This document shows, piece after piece, positions 30,474-45,058 of a DNA stretch of 64,000 bases. Every line of letters starts with the position of its first letter. Within the stretch, counting starts at the first letter, position 1. The stretch is from Ficedula albicollis (lineage: Eukaryota > Chordata > Aves > Passeriformes > Muscicapidae). The notes under the pieces are model-generated. The model had not been told where the DNA came from. It did not search any database and saw only the letters and a list, made by a program, of their open reading frames with translations. Both the position numbers and the translations under genes were made by a program. The stretch spans positions 6,508,713 through 6,572,712 of the forward strand of contig NC_021681.1 in the NCBI RefSeq assembly GCF_000247815.1, written 5' to 3'.

Positions 30474-33443
30474 TCAAGAAAAAAAGAATAACTTATCAGA
30501 GACTCTTAAAAAGTGTTTTATTAAAGGCAAATTACTTATTCTTTTCAGTATATAATTTTATAATTGAGCATTTATTTTGCATAATTTTACGTATTACAAA
30601 TTTAGAAATCTATGCACCTTCTCTCAAGGTGGAGACAGAACAAATATTGGTAGAGAACAGAACTGTATGTACCATTTTCTGGTATTACATTGCATAAACA
30701 CAAGTTCAAATTGAAATTATTGTATTTCCTCAAAACTACTTGGAGTATTTTTATAGTTTTAAGATTGTGTTTAAAAAAACCCCACACTGTTGCTCCATTC
30801 AGAATGACCAACATATAATCCCAGAAAACTGATGAGTAGAAATACTTTGGGATAAATACCGATTTTATGTTGCATAGTGAGTATCTCAGTATTTATAAAG
30901 GCCAAAGTAGTACATCAGTCACTCAGGAACACTGTAAATAGTTCAGGAAAACAAAACAGAATGAGGAATACATAGTAAATAAAACAATGCACAGAATTTG
31001 GACTTGGGGTGTTTGTAAGCTACCTGGATCACAGAGTAGGAAACTCAGCCAGTTTTTAACTGCTCTCAGAACTACAGTTAACCAGGAGATATTTCTATAA
31101 TCTTTGACATTCCAAGCTCCTCAGCTACATAAACACTGTAGGTAAAGAACTGTGTATATTTAATGTAATCAGATATTATGCTTTACTTATTTTATGAGGG
31201 AAAAGACAAGCATTTCTGTTCCATACATGCAACAGCAATCATTAGGAAAAGCTTGATTATATTATCAGAGCACACCTTGCAAACAGATTAGTTTATTCTG
31301 GACAATTAGGGTCTGCAATGAATTTCTATAAAATTAAGTATAAAAAAATCATACACACATATAAACATCCCACCATGCTCACACAACTGGCTTCCACCAT
31401 GCTGAAAAGGAATCAATAGGAAAGACAAATAATCCAAACAATTTGTTCTCTTAGAAAAATCTGCCTTTTTCCTAATTAGTAACTGTAAGGAGGGACCTTG
31501 AAAAAGCCACTCTGCACTTTGCAGTTTATCCACGTGCAAACTCCCAAGACTACCACTGGGCCAAGAGCAGGTGTGTGAGGAAAAGGATGCAGCAAACCAG
31601 TTGTGTATGTACCAGAGACATACAGAACTCTGAACTGAGCCAAGGCACTCCACGTTTAACACACATCACTACACTCACCCTTGAGCCACGAGCAGACTAG
31701 CAGTACTATCATGTTATCCAACAACCAGTATGAATATCTAAACATCCAATGTGCCAGAAACTCAGTTTTCACAGGTTTTGCCTCCCAACACACACACAAA
31801 CGTGTGCACACCCTGCCACCCAGTAGGAGAAGCAATCTTAAAAAGGGGTCCATCTGCTACTTAGAAGAAATTAGAAAGCAAGTCTTGGCCTCTAATTAAG
31901 CTTCACACAAGTTGAGGAAGCAGCAGCACAAAACCAGTTATCTAAAATGTTATGTCACTGTTATTTCATCATGGATTCAGATCTGTTGCTGGAAGTATCA
32001 ATCATTTCAATCAATCAGCAAAATTCTCCAGGGCACATAAACCAAATGTAGCCAAATGTAAAAAGTATTTACTACACCAAATATTGACAGAGCTTAATGA
32101 CCAGGCTGTTTGTGTACTACCAATTTACAAGATTTGTTTGAACAGCTCTATTACTGTAGATATCAGAACAACATGCAATTGCCAGAGCTATTTTTTACAC
32201 TAAAGAAAATAGCAGCTGTGATGGGTCAGATGACAGGTTCACCTGCCCAACAGAGCTTATACATTTAGGGAAAGCATAAGAAAAGGGCAAGAATACACTG
32301 ATATTTCTGAGTTACTGTCCCAGACTCTTAGGACTGCAGCAAATTTCTTCTCTCATGGATGTGTCTGTCTAAACCAGCTTTATATCTACATCATCTTGCA
32401 GCAATGTGCAAGGGTTAATCATTCACTGCAAAATAAAAGAATAATTGTGTTTTAAACTTGCCAATTGGTAGATCCATTTGATGTGACTCAACTCCTATGA
32501 AACAAGAAAAAACAAACCCCAAGCTCCTGTTTGCATTTTCCATGCTTCCATCTGGTCACCTCTTTCCAGGCAGAATAATCCTACTCTGCACCATGTGGCT
32601 TTCCCAGAAATAATTCTGTATCTTTATCCTTGCCCACTCTTGTCACACATCTCTTGAGAGTTTCTGAAGTCTACTATATTCTTCTTTGAGCCTGGGAAAT
32701 CTCAGCTGCTTTTCCTGAGTGTTAATAACTAGTTTCTCAGCATCTGTTCATTATCCACAGCCAAGTTTCACAGAAAACACTCCCCGTGGAAGTAAGGCTG
32801 GCCCAAGAAATTCCCTCCCACACTCAGTCTTACTCCTGTTTGTTGCTATAACACACTGCCCCTTCAGCCATACCACTGCAGCTTCTCATGGACTGTGCTA
32901 TAAACACTGCCAGTGAACCCTTCTGGAATTAAAAAAACGGGGAGCCAAGGGAAGAAATGTGAAGGAATACCTTTACATTTTGCTCCTGCTTCTTTTATAC
33001 AATTATTTAAATTATTTTTGCAGCACTATCTCAAACTGCAGCATCAGTGCAGCTCCTCTCACTTCTTCTATTTTTTTGTCTCTCATACAAAAAAAAATTG
33101 TGTGTGACATGCTGTGTCCTTGAGCACTGGGGGCCCACTCTGTCCTACCAGCGTGGCACTTGCACTTTCAACCCAGAATCATCCTGCAATTTACGGAAAA
33201 ATAAAGATAAGTGGCTCATCTCCAGACTTGGGGACTAGACTTGAGGCAATTCACAGTCTTCAGTGGCAGCAGCAGATAAGAAAACCAGAAAAATCAGAGT
33301 AAAGGTTCTCAGAGGAATAGCAGGCACAGACTGTCTTGACCTCCCAGAGAACTTACAAAGCTGTAAGTAAAATCTGAATTTGTGAGTAGGGTTCATTTGA
33401 TCTAAGCTGGCATGCACAAGCTCCTCAGTGTCTTGGTACTCAC

Positions 33444-33470
33444 CACTGTGTGTGACACACACACACAGTG
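33444..33470. repeat. perfect GT/CA hairpin
   Basis: cactgtgtgtg (33444-33454) is the exact reverse complement of cacacacagtg (33460-33470), with a 5-base loop. The 11-bp stem could form in the pre-mRNA as well as in DNA. It may simply be a by-product of a (CA)n microsatellite joined to its inverse. Confidence 0.75.
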
Positions 33471-36400
33471 TTCAGGGAGCTGTCAGTGTAACCCCTTGCT
33501 CTGAACAGGTGTGGAGAGCTGAGAGAGCTCCTGCTGCACAAGGCTTGTGTTTATCCCAAGAGAGCCCCACTGACAAGTCACATACAGGCACCTGACCTGT
33601 CAGCATCAGCACAGAGCCACACCAACTGCAACTAAGCCCTAAAATCAGTGCCCCAAATAACCCCCACAGAGCCACACACTCAGCCCCTCATGCACACTTG
33701 GCATGCTGGCTGCCTAATTCAGTTAGAGATTACAGTTTAAGGCAACAGGAGATAATGAAGCCAGACTACATATGCTACAACAGTTGGAACTTAATCAAAC
33801 TGTTGACTTTTGATGTAACAGGAAAGAGCTATAAAAACTGAAAACACTAGATAAATAAATAAAAATTACACACATCAGACTCAAAAGTGAGACAAGTATC
33901 AGCTTAACCGAGACAAAACAGTAGTAATCCAAATACCAGGAAAAAATATCTAATACAAGCAAAAAAGGAATCAAACCACAGGCAGCAGTGTAGCAAATGG
34001 TACAACATGCAAACCTTGCCAGAAATGGAATTATTTTGCATAAATATGCATAGAGAGAAGGACTCCTATTAAAAACAAGGATTTCTAACCAACAGGCCCC
34101 AGGTTCCAGTAAACCCTATTTTTATACATAATCTAAGAGCAGACTCAGGGAAATGACCCACATTTGATCACCTTGCCCAGAGACTCCTGTTCTTGCCCAT
34201 CCCTGTCACCTGTCCCAAGCACAGATCATTAACACCTTGAAGGCACATGTGGTGACAGAAGGGAAGGACCAGGTGGCCCTTTCAGAAATGAGGTAGCTAC
34301 AAGCATATTCCATCCCCCAGAATTCATCCCCACAAGTCTCCCTGCCTACTTCCACAAAACATTAGGAAAGAAGGTAGCAATATATTGCACGAGCTGCTCC
34401 AGTGGTACCCATCTGCTTCCAGATGTTTTTACCTTCAGATGCAGTGGGGAACATGGATTCGCCATATGGAAAAGTGCACTTACATGCTGTGCATGAAACA
34501 CATGATAAATTCAGCATTCTGGGGAGCCACAGGACCTACAGGACACGTGCTGCAGCCTGCCCAGGGGCAGCACATCCATGCTTTTGGGATTCACCAACTT
34601 TAAGGCACACACACAAGGAAAAGGCTTCCTTGGCAACAAGCTCAGTTACACAGATAAAACCTCCAAATGACTCCAGTAACACCAACAGCCCTCTTCCAGT
34701 CCCTGCTGTCCGGACACACCTAGACACACAAGCACACACACATACATATACACAGCCACATACATGCACCACATCTCTGGGCCAGTCAACAAATCCATAC
34801 AGGTACATTACGAAAATAAGACTCAAACTTCCTTTTTTACTATGAAATTGCTTCTATTCTTATGAGAATGGAGTAAAAAAATCAAGGTTTCTTGCAAATG
34901 GCAGATGAGGTATGGTACAAATACAGAGTCAGTACAAAGATTTTCCAAAGCCTGCAAGGGTTTTCAAGAGAATCTCACAGAAATGAACTCTGATTAGTCT
35001 GTTTGAAGAACTACCACAGAGCATAATTTGAAGAATATGCCAGGTAAGCAACCCTACAGAAATAAGAAGCCTAAATGAAGTCAAGCAAATAGCAGAATAG
35101 ACCCATAGTCTAAATATATAACTACAAATCAATCAACTTGAAGAAATATTGACATTCACATCTCAAAGTCTGCTAAAAGATAAACCAAAGCATTTTATGG
35201 TACTGAAGAGGAACAGCAGCTTGGGGTTGCCAGTAAAAGCAAGTCAGATGCAATGAATGAAATAATGATGCTAGTGATCTTATTACCTCCTCTAGGCTTT
35301 GTAGCTATTGATCAATTCCGTATTTCTTCAGTGCAAGAGAATTCAGGAGCATTAATGCTGGAGGATCCAGAGGGACTGACTGCAAAGGACACCTTGCCAG
35401 CTTGTGTAAATTAGCACAGTCCCACTAAATATTAATGAAAGTTGATTTTAAAAAAAAGCTACTTCACAATTTCAATTAAGTAACAATCTGGCAACAATGC
35501 TACAAACAAAAGGGAAAACAAATGACACCATATACAAAGTGCATGTAAAAATGGATGATCTGAGTCAGCTGTAAACCAAGGCAAATTGAGTATAAAGAAC
35601 TTTAAATAATTTCCCGTTTCATACAACTGATTATGGACATGCTTCATTTACAGGGAATATGATAGAAAAAAATTACTCTAGAATGAGTGTGTAATGTGTT
35701 TTCATCAAGGTAGCAAAAAATTCAAAAATCAAAGCTTACACTAACTTCTGCCAAAAACCCAACATCAATCAAATGAAATTTAAAACTGATTAAAAAATGA
35801 ATGCACAGTGAAACTAAATGTTTCAATAACCTGTATAAAGAGCAACTCAAATAGAAAAGCAGAAAATATACTGTAACAGATAGTGAGAAGAACTTAGTAC
35901 AGTAAAAATAAGCACCCAGGGAAAAAAAAGGCAAGTAGTGAGAGACTTAAAAAACACCGCATAAAATTTTTTAAGTGAATCTGTTCAGGTTGGGTTTTTT
36001 AAAAAAAGAATATAAGCCTTTTACAGATAAATTTTGTGAAAACTGAAGAAATTACACAGATGTCTACTGGGGAGAAGGTAGCTCCTAATGTGTGAAAGCA
36101 TGTGCAATTTAGATTGGGCAGTACCTTCCAGGATGAGTGGAATGCATTCTAAATTGCAGGCAGTAAGTCTAATATACACCCAGTGAAAACCTAAATAAGG
36201 ATAATAAAAATGAACTGCAGCTTGAGGACATGCACTTTATTCTTTTTCTCTAAGGATCATAATTTTAAATTATGGAAGAGTTCATACTTTGCTAACATCT
36301 ATCAAGCGCTTCCTGATAAACCAAAATGATTTCCCTTAAAAAAACGACAAAACTTTCACTTTAGATAACAGTAAGCAAAGATGAGAAAATTAATTTTCTG

Positions 36401-38260
36401 CAGTTCTACCTATGTAACTTTTTATTTTCTGAAGCATAGAGAGGAAAGGAACACAATCCTAGAAGTACTTCTTCCCAATAAAACTAAGGGATTTATATTC
36501 TCCATACAGGATTATCTGTTTGGCATTTTGTGTAAATACATATTTTTATGCAGTAAACTGGGTATTAAATATCATTATACAGGGAAATCAATGCAACATG
36601 TCACACTGAATCATTTGGGAGAAAAAACACTACCAAAAGAAAAAAAAATATTCTCTTAGGAGAATCTTAGAATGGTAAAGTTTAACTGGCATTACAACTG
36701 AGTGCATAAAAAGTACTGGGAAAATTCTGCTTTCAAATAGACTAAAATCACAGGAACTCCCAAGGCTGGGAACTCCTGCCCAGCAGATCCACACTACTCA
36801 GAGCAGTACTTCCTCACCTGAGTGCTCAAAAAGGTGGGTGCACCATACAAAGCTTTCACCAAGATTTTCCAAGGTGTTACAGAACTTTTGCAGGTGCTCA
36901 TCTCTCACAGTTGACATCACACCGTTTCCAAGGGCTGTGTCTGTTTAAGCTGAGCCAATTACTAGCATCAATGATGCTACAAAGCATCAAAACTGTCATA
37001 AAACATGGAACACCAGAATGAAAAGACACTTAGTGGAGAGCTGAAACAAAATGTAGTTATTCCAGTAAGAGACCCACCAATTTATTAAAACCTGTGATTT
37101 GTATTCCCTTGCTAGCACAGTTTGTAAAGGGTTCACAGATCACCCCAGACACTTCAAAAAACATTAACAATCTAGAGATGCAGAAGACTTCTCTGCCTTC
37201 AAGTATAATGAGTATTTTCAGGTACAAATGCCTTCACACACTGCACTACTGCCACTTCTGTTCACATTAACAGCAAAATCATCTCACATCTTATTAAATC
37301 ACAAGGGAAAAGAAGCCTCGTGTGATGACTGCAGAAAAATTCATTTGGTATTAAGGGATACTCCTCTAATTAATTAATGCTTCGTTTGGTGGCTAAATTG
37401 TTCCCAGTGTAACAACTATAAAAAGGTGTACCTAGTTTTGATTTTTTTTTTCTTTTAATTCAGTACCATACAATCAAAAACAAAGCAAGATTAGGCTACA
37501 GAAGAAATCTGCCTAATAAAAATGAAAATACTAGTTTAAATATTAATAATAGATGCAGTCATTTTGCCCAGTAAACTTTAGAGACTGCATACTCAAACTT
37601 CTAAGGAGTTTCTGAAACAATCTGGGGAAACCCTAAGTTATTATCCATCCTTCAAGATGGAGGATACAGCAGTTAAAATACAATAAAGGACAACTAAACT
37701 AGAACATGCCTTTAACACAAAAAGCATGGGAAGTACTCAAACTATGCCTGTATATTTTCAATCTTCAAAGACTTTTGCTTTAAGAAATAGCTGAGGGAGT
37801 CACAGAGATGTGATCTGGCAAAAAAATACATCTAGAGGAAGCAAAGAACTTCAGAGAAGAGAGAGCCATTAAGGCCACTGAGAACAGACACCACAGTGGC
37901 CCCGAGCTGCAAACACACAGAGGTAGGGAGAACACCTAAAATTTGTTTTTGCCACCTTATTGCCTTTCTTAGCTGCTACTGTCAGAGACAGGCTCTTGGA
38001 TTATTGGTGCAATCCAGTTACAGCTACCCTGATGTTCCTAGTCTCAAGGATCTATGTGAAAACACATGCAATTCCTCCTGTATAAGGTAAATATGGTCAC
38101 ACAGTCACTCTAACTAGGAATAAGTGTGACCTACTGCCAGAGATGGCCTTCTCAAGGCAGGGTAAGCAGTGCTACAAATGCAGCCTTACTTGGACAGGGA
38201 GGGGACTTCAAAGAACACAAATCCCCACATGCCAAGATGTGCAGGTAAGAACAGTGAGGA

Positions 38261-38303
38261 ACCCTTGATTTCTGGAAAAGTGCACCCTTGATTTCTGGAA
38301 AGA
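38261..38303. repeat. 23-bp tandem duplication
   Basis: The block acccttgatttctggaaa occurs at 38261 and at 38284, separated by agtgc in the first copy. Confidence 0.8.
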
Positions 38304-41300
38304 CAAGGAAGAACTGGTGGCACAACAAAAAATTCCATTACAACACACTAACTTGGATACTTATCTTAAAATAATTGCTGGCACATACTGGAGCCATATT
38401 TATTCTGAACGATGTCTAATCAACACCAAGATCACCTTTTATTGGCTGAGCATAAACAGAGGTGGCAACTTCTAAAAGTTTTTTTTTTCCTCAAAATCAG
38501 CCTCTACTCTGTAGTGAACTGCTAACACCAATTAAAGGTGACTGGTTATGCACAGAATATTACAGAGTCATCAAGGCACAGATCTGTCAATGTTCTGGTA
38601 CTGAACATCTACTAGTATTACTGATGATCCATTCTCTCTGATGTTCTGGGGGAACAAAACCCCTTTGCAGACAAGAAAGCAGGACACTTCTATGCTTGGC
38701 TTGATCACCAATAGTACAAACTTCATTACAGATAACTGGTCATAACTAACTCATGAGAAATTTGCAGTCTAAGTCCTAAACAAAATCTGATCTCATCTCA
38801 GAACTAAAGTTTTTTAGTTTCCTGTCATCTTTACAGCAGGATCAGAGACCAATACAGAGGTGTCTGAAGATTTTAGCTACCAGTCTCTGCCTGGGTGGCT
38901 CAGCTGGAAGAGCAGAGGCTCATTCCCACCACTGGGCAGCTGAGCACATGAGAAATGCTGATAGAGACCGTTCTGCCTATAGCAGTTCCAAGTAGGGAAA
39001 TGCACAGGATATAGTTGTCACTATAAAATGATATAAATAAAAAAATAAATATATGGAAGAGATAAATTACAAAAAGCAGAAGAGCATCATGTTTGACTAA
39101 GAAAACAAAAACCACTACAGGAGTTCTATGAATAGTTTTAATGGAGTAACACTTGAAAATGTACCTGCAGAAAGCATGAGCAGAAGATCACATCACACTT
39201 CATACACAGCGAGCTGCTGACAGAACAACTTCTGAAGCACTAACTGTACAAAGGGTTACAGAGCAAATGAAAAGCACTGACAACCACCTGATACCAACTT
39301 AACATGGGCATCAAATAGATTTACAGAGCTCAACCAAGACACAAGCAGCACCCTGTGTCTTACACCAAGATTTTATGCAAAGAGCACTCCTAGAGTTATG
39401 TATACTTGAAATACAAAACTTAAACTGATTTTATTTCCCTGGAAGAAACAACCAGCAGCAAGCCTGAAGAGAAGTAATAAAAGAATCCTGCTGTGAGAAC
39501 CAAAATAGAGAAGCTTAGAAGAAGTGAAAATTGAATTCAGCAACAGACTTTTATGAATTGGCATCACAAAGCCAGAAAAATCTAACACTAAAAAAAATTC
39601 TGAGAGCAAACAGCAGGGGCAGACAGATCAGAAATGAAAGCACATAATTTCCATGTAATCTCTGAATATATTAATTGAATTTTCCTGGCTTTTCATTGAT
39701 AGAAGAAAACTTAGGAGCACTAGAAAAAAAAAGTATGTTTATATTACAGGGAAAGAATTAAATATTGAGAAATAATATGTTTGGACAAATACAAATATAT
39801 GGCACTTGTTTAGAAACTTTAATATTGGCAATATTGCTAAAATTGAACAAAAAAATCTGCATTAAAACTATGAAAAACAAAAATGCCAAGTATTCCTAAT
39901 TGTTACATCAAAATCCCTAAGCTATTATGGAAAAATACAAGGATAAAGGCACTAATAAATTTGGTAGACAGAACCTTGGTTTCGCATGAGATGACTGTCC
40001 AAAAGTGCAAGTTAAAAAATATTAAAACACATTTTATGTGCATTCTCTTTCCTACTATAGGGTTTCTTTAATTCTTTAGAATGCTTTTACCAACAGTAAA
40101 TTTTACAAAGGTGCCCACGTGATGCATACTCCTGAAATTACGGCTCAAGTTGTTTATGCCTGTTTGCACCTTCAAATACTCTTGCTTACTCCTTTAGTAT
40201 TTGTGTATAATCTCTCCCCTGCTTAGGTGGTGCTGGGTACTTTTCTCCTACCTGCAGGCTGGGCAGGTGTTAAGCATATGTGAGTCTATGCATATGTGAT
40301 TTGTGGATACAGGTATGTATATGTGAATATACAGACACACATCCACCTACACATGCATACACAAATTCTCCACTTTTCAAAACAATTTCTTTGTATCTGA
40401 ATTCCGAAGGTTTCTTAATACAAACATGCAGACAATTTTTTTTTGTATTTAATCTGCAGCAGACTTGTGTCAGCATCTCTTTTGAAATAGATAAAATGTA
40501 TCAAAGTGAATTCCACATACACACAGAGTCATCAAATATCAAAGCAGTCATCCATTCCTTTCCATTTGGCTTCTGCAAATATCAATAACTCTAAGTCAAC
40601 TATACTACATCAAGTATATTGTATGTTCTGTACCACAGTAAAACCAGAAAATAGACTCCAGATGTTTCCTCAAGTCCTGCCAAAAACAAAATTTGAAAAA
40701 GTGCTGAAAACCAAACAAAGTTGGAAGCTCTGCTGCAGGAAAAAAAAAAGCATAAGGAATCTGTAGCTTTATTAGGAGTAAATTTGTTCTGTCTTCACCT
40801 ACTAGATAAGAAGGGTCAATCCTGAATAAATGTAAGCACAGAAATTCTCATTTCCTTCCTGTGTATTACTTCTTTAAAATTGCATCTCAGACTTTCAAAA
40901 GATTTGAGACAGAAAATTTTCAACAACTTCCACTCATTTTCAATTTTTGATCCCTCTGGGACTTAAAAGAGGCTTAGCTTTTAGCTACACTAAAAGTAAT
41001 AGTGAGAATGGGACTTAGGACCTAATTTTCCTAATTTGTACTTTTCTCATGTTAGTCAGCATCAAAACTAACTGATACTGCCTAAGTCCTGTGTTGTTGA
41101 AATGCAAAGTAAATGCTTAAACAATCCTTCAGAGCAGGAATAACTGTTGGCTTTGGACTGCATGGGCTGAAGAGAGTTTTGGGTCCATTGTTACTCCTTT
41201 GAGTATCAAAACCAAGAGCTGCAGCACAGCAGCTTACTAAAACCACACAACACTGTCAAAACCGATCCTCTGTGCAGGGACTTCAGGTGCAACTCACCTG

Positions 41301-41897
41301 GCCCCACGCATCCTGTAAAGACCTCTGATCTGATAAAAAACATATGAGGGTAAGAAACATTTCTAGAGGCAACTAGGACGAGTTTATTTATTTTACAACC
41401 AAAAATTTGCCTTCAGGATGTGTCAGTGTTTTCTCTCAAGACTTACTGAAGTCTAGGCAAATAGTTTAGCCTTCACCTGCTGCACTGATGGAGACAGTGG
41501 GAATGCAAGTTCCAGTGCAAAGGGCTCCAAACTGCTCATGTGAGCAGGTATTCTTGAAAAAGGCTTGGATTCATTATTATTTTCATATACTTTTTGCTCA
41601 TATAAAGCTTGCTACAGGATATACTTTAATCAACTGCTTAATATCAACATTTATTTTTAAATTAGGAGTAATGAACAAAATAATGGAATTTGAAACACGT
41701 GACTTTCTGCCAGGTCTCTTGTTCTTCAGCAGGATACATGACAGCTCTCAATCAGAACCCTCCTGTACTTTATCATACACAGTCTGTTGGACCAAAGCAG
41801 CCACAAGAAAATACTACTGATTACAAAAGCACAGCTTAGACTGGACTCCAGTCAGGATACACTGAATTGTGAGGAGGAACACAAGTAGACATTTTAC

Positions 41898-42062
41898 CTG
41901 CATAGCACTCTTTCCCAGCTTAACCACCTCAAACAAAGTGACAGGGTCCCCTTCTCCATTCTGCTGGGGGTGGCCATTGGCTCTCCCACGACTCACTCCT
42001 CGAGCTCCAGGGTCGGAACGTCCCTTGTCCGCTGGAGACTTCCGGGGTTTCTTAGTGGCAGA
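41898..42062 (-). CDS. STAG1: STAG1 exon 4, basic linker and start of the conserved region
   Basis: 165 bases give residues 45-99, with both ends at codon boundaries. The reading starts [20 protein letters not shown], continues [20 protein letters not shown] and ends [15 protein letters not shown]. The first 30 residues are basic and probably disordered. The last 15, [15 protein letters not shown], begin the conserved core and match SA1 exactly as I remember it. The exon has the same length as in human SA1, but about 11 of the first 30 residues differ. It is locally GC- and CpG-richer than its surroundings. Acceptor tttgcccag, donor CAG|gtaaaa. Confidence 0.96.
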
Positions 42063-44610
42063 CTGGGCAAAGAAAACCAGCAGAGGGAAAGTTTATTATA
42101 GCTACACCTGAAATCACCCAGCGTTTCTTTATAAACAATCCACAAACATTACTTGGTTACACCCTCACACACATTTATACACACAAAGATCATGGGAGGA
42201 GCCAGGCTGGAAGCCATCTCCAGAGGTCAAAGCAGGGTCAGCTAGGAAAAATCAACCAGGTCACTCAGGACTTTATCCAGTCAGGTACATATGATTTTAT
42301 TTATCAGTAGTTGTTGAGGGACTATTTAAAAGCCACTGCCATGCCAAGGTAAGTAGTGGTCACCCCAAGACAGTGGTGAACCCCCAGTGCTGGAGTACCA
42401 GTTCATGTTGATCCCCATGAGTCTTACATAACACAGGCATTGAGAATAACTGGTGATCTTAACTAATGATCTTTTTAAGACAGTAAGTTATTAAAAATAC
42501 ATTTGCCACATTAACATTCATTTCCTGTATTTTCATACAACTTTTATAAGATACTGTGTACATAGTCAGCTCTTCAACTCAAATGACCAAATTTGTACAG
42601 CCAGATTTAGTAGATCACTATAACAGACTCTTGCTTCAAAATTTTATGAGTTAAAACATTTTACCTTTGACTCTAAATTATTTAATGCAAATTTTCTCTA
42701 TGTCCTTCAAGGTTTTAATCAGGTGGTATAGACACTGCTTGTCAAGACTCAACTACTGAACATTTGTTCTGAATTTAAGTCACTTGTGAAACAGAAACAA
42801 AAAAAAATTTGGGGAAAATAACATCGGATTTCTTACTTCTGTATTCTGTTCTTTCTCCCTACTGTGAGGCAAACAAAAGCAAAATCTGCTGTTTTCCACA
42901 GAACAATGAAGCTATTGTGAGGAATTACGTTAAAGATTAAATTTTGGGCAATATCCTCATGGCACCGTTTACTCAGCTGAGTTTCGATTAATGCTTTTAG
43001 TAAAGAACACAAAGTAAACATTTTCAGTTGCATATTAGTGCAGACACATAGAGAATTTACTGCAGAGGAAAGGGATCTCATTTCTAGCAGAGAGCTGGTA
43101 GAAGACAGCTCTGCAAGTCCAGCTTTCCCCATGCTTTAAAAGGGATCACTGCCTTAAAAGGGGTGGGCCCAGAGGGCTGAAGCAAAGGGCAAGGTAGAGA
43201 GCAACCACTTCTTGCAAATGTTCAATTAAGTATTTGCACAGAAAGGCAAGCTAGAAAGCTTAAAATAATGGTACAATCTCTGTGAAGTTTCTTGGCTAAC
43301 ATTTGCACTTAGGATGAAAAGAGTATCTCCCTCAATGAATTTTTAAGTCTGTGCAAAGCTGCCTGTAGCAGCAAGAATATTATCAACATATGAAATGCTC
43401 AAGTTCTACTGAGCTCAAAAGAGACATGTGATCACTATTGATTAAAATGGGAAAGAATTAGAGCAAATTGACTCTTTTGAGAGATATAACCCATGCACTC
43501 ATTCCATATGGAAGACAGTAAGCACTTCACCTAGCTACAAGGACTGCTAAATGAAAGCTTGAATGCAAAATGATGCCCTCCACAGAAACAAATGCAAGCC
43601 CCCTCTACACTCAGTTTTTCTCAACATGTAACTGAAAGAGAGGCATTAAACACTGCAAGGATGAGGGGAAAGGAAATAAGAGATGGATGTGAAATGCACA
43701 TATCCAAAGCCACCTTGTTAATGAAAGCAATGAGAAAAGCCACCTGTTTGAGTACCTGAGCATGAGTACTACAGACATAGGCTCAAAAGCAGGCATATAA
43801 ATTCCCTTTGTCAGGTATCCTGGGAAAAGCAAGGTGCTTTAACCAAGGCTGCTAGTCTGAATTGGAAGGGTGAGATCACCACTGAGTCTCAGAAGAGGTA
43901 CAGAAATAACTGACAGATGTACTTCTGACAAATTACTGGAGAATGCCAGATTCTTCAAGTCCAAGTAAATACCTCAATATCCTGGCCCTGAATTAACACC
44001 AGATATATTTCTGAGACTACTTGAATAAAATTTCTCTCTGGTGTAGCTTTTCTTTTAAAAATGAGAACAGCTCTCAGAGTGGAGAAAAATCTTTCATCTA
44101 ACAAAAGCCATTGTGTATCCAAGTTGGGGTAGCAAAATCCAGATGTGGGATCTATATTGAATCCTGCCTCAAGAGACAAAATAAGTAGAAAAGATGCTCC
44201 ACTTGAGACTGAAGAAATCCAAAATGTGAACTATCTGAGCTAGGCAAGGATTAACATTGTCTTCAGGTGGAAAGGCACTATGCCAAAGGGCATCTACCCC
44301 TCAGCACTTCCACCCAGCAAGCATCTGGCAGGAAGCCCAAGCTCAATCTCACTCCAGAGTGTGAATATGAAAGAAAGTCATATATAGGTCCACCAGCAAC
44401 TGTCTGGTGCTCTAAAGTTTTGCAAGCACAAAGCACATGGCACTCCCTTAGTCATTAACACACAATATTACAATGCAGTTGTCAAACATTATTTGCACAT
44501 AATGTCTCTGAATTTACAGCAAGAAACTTTGCAGGCAATGTTGACAGGTTTGAGCTTCATACAGGTTCCTGCCTCTGAGCACAAAGTTCAGTAGGAGATC
44601 CTACTTCAAA

Positions 44611-44772
44611 GAGATAATCTCCCCAGGGAATTTGGGGGTTCCTCAACATTGGACATTTCAGATTCAGCTGGACAGGTTGCTAGGGCATCTTTTCTAGATT
44701 GTGCCCTTGCCAGACAAGGTTGAACCACATGACTCGTGAGGTTCCATTCAACCGGGTATTCTATGATTCTAT
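44611..44772 (+). mobile_element. CR1 LINE 3' end (copy 1 of the duplication)
   Basis: The sequence resembles the 3'UTR of a CR1-Y-like subfamily: ctccccagggaatttggggg, a segment about an insect-like short 'gacatttcagattcagctgg' stretch, then aggttgaaccacatgactcg, ending in the typical attctatgattctat terminal repeats. Only the last ~160 bases are present, as usual for 5'-truncated CR1 copies. It is antisense to STAG1. The subfamily name is from memory and uncertain. Confidence 0.75.
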
Positions 44773-45058
44773 CCCAGGATGGAGGCATCCTCCACCACCA
44801 CTGGATCAAGTGAAAGGAAAGGCAGGACTGGTACATCTGTAGAAACAGAGAAGACTCACTTATGACACAGAGCATCTGTGGCATATCTCCACAGGCAGGG
44901 TGCTCTTGGAAGTGGAGGTCCAAAAGCTACAAATCTAAAAATTATGTTTGGCTTCGAGGATGCCAGGCATAGGTAACTGTGCATCCCAGAAAAGAGATAC
45001 ATGCACTCTCAGGAAAGGTTAATCCTTCTTACAAAAAAAAAAAAAAAAGGTACTCTAA

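Noticed and set aside
34402..34845. Plus-strand ORF of 147 codons
   Set aside because: Composition is that of intronic DNA with a CA-rich end. No domain, signal peptide or family resemblance was seen.
36658..36700. agaatcttagaatggtaaag, reminiscent of a CR1 terminal repeat
   Set aside because: The similarity ends after about 20 bases, and the expected neighbouring CR1 sequence is missing.
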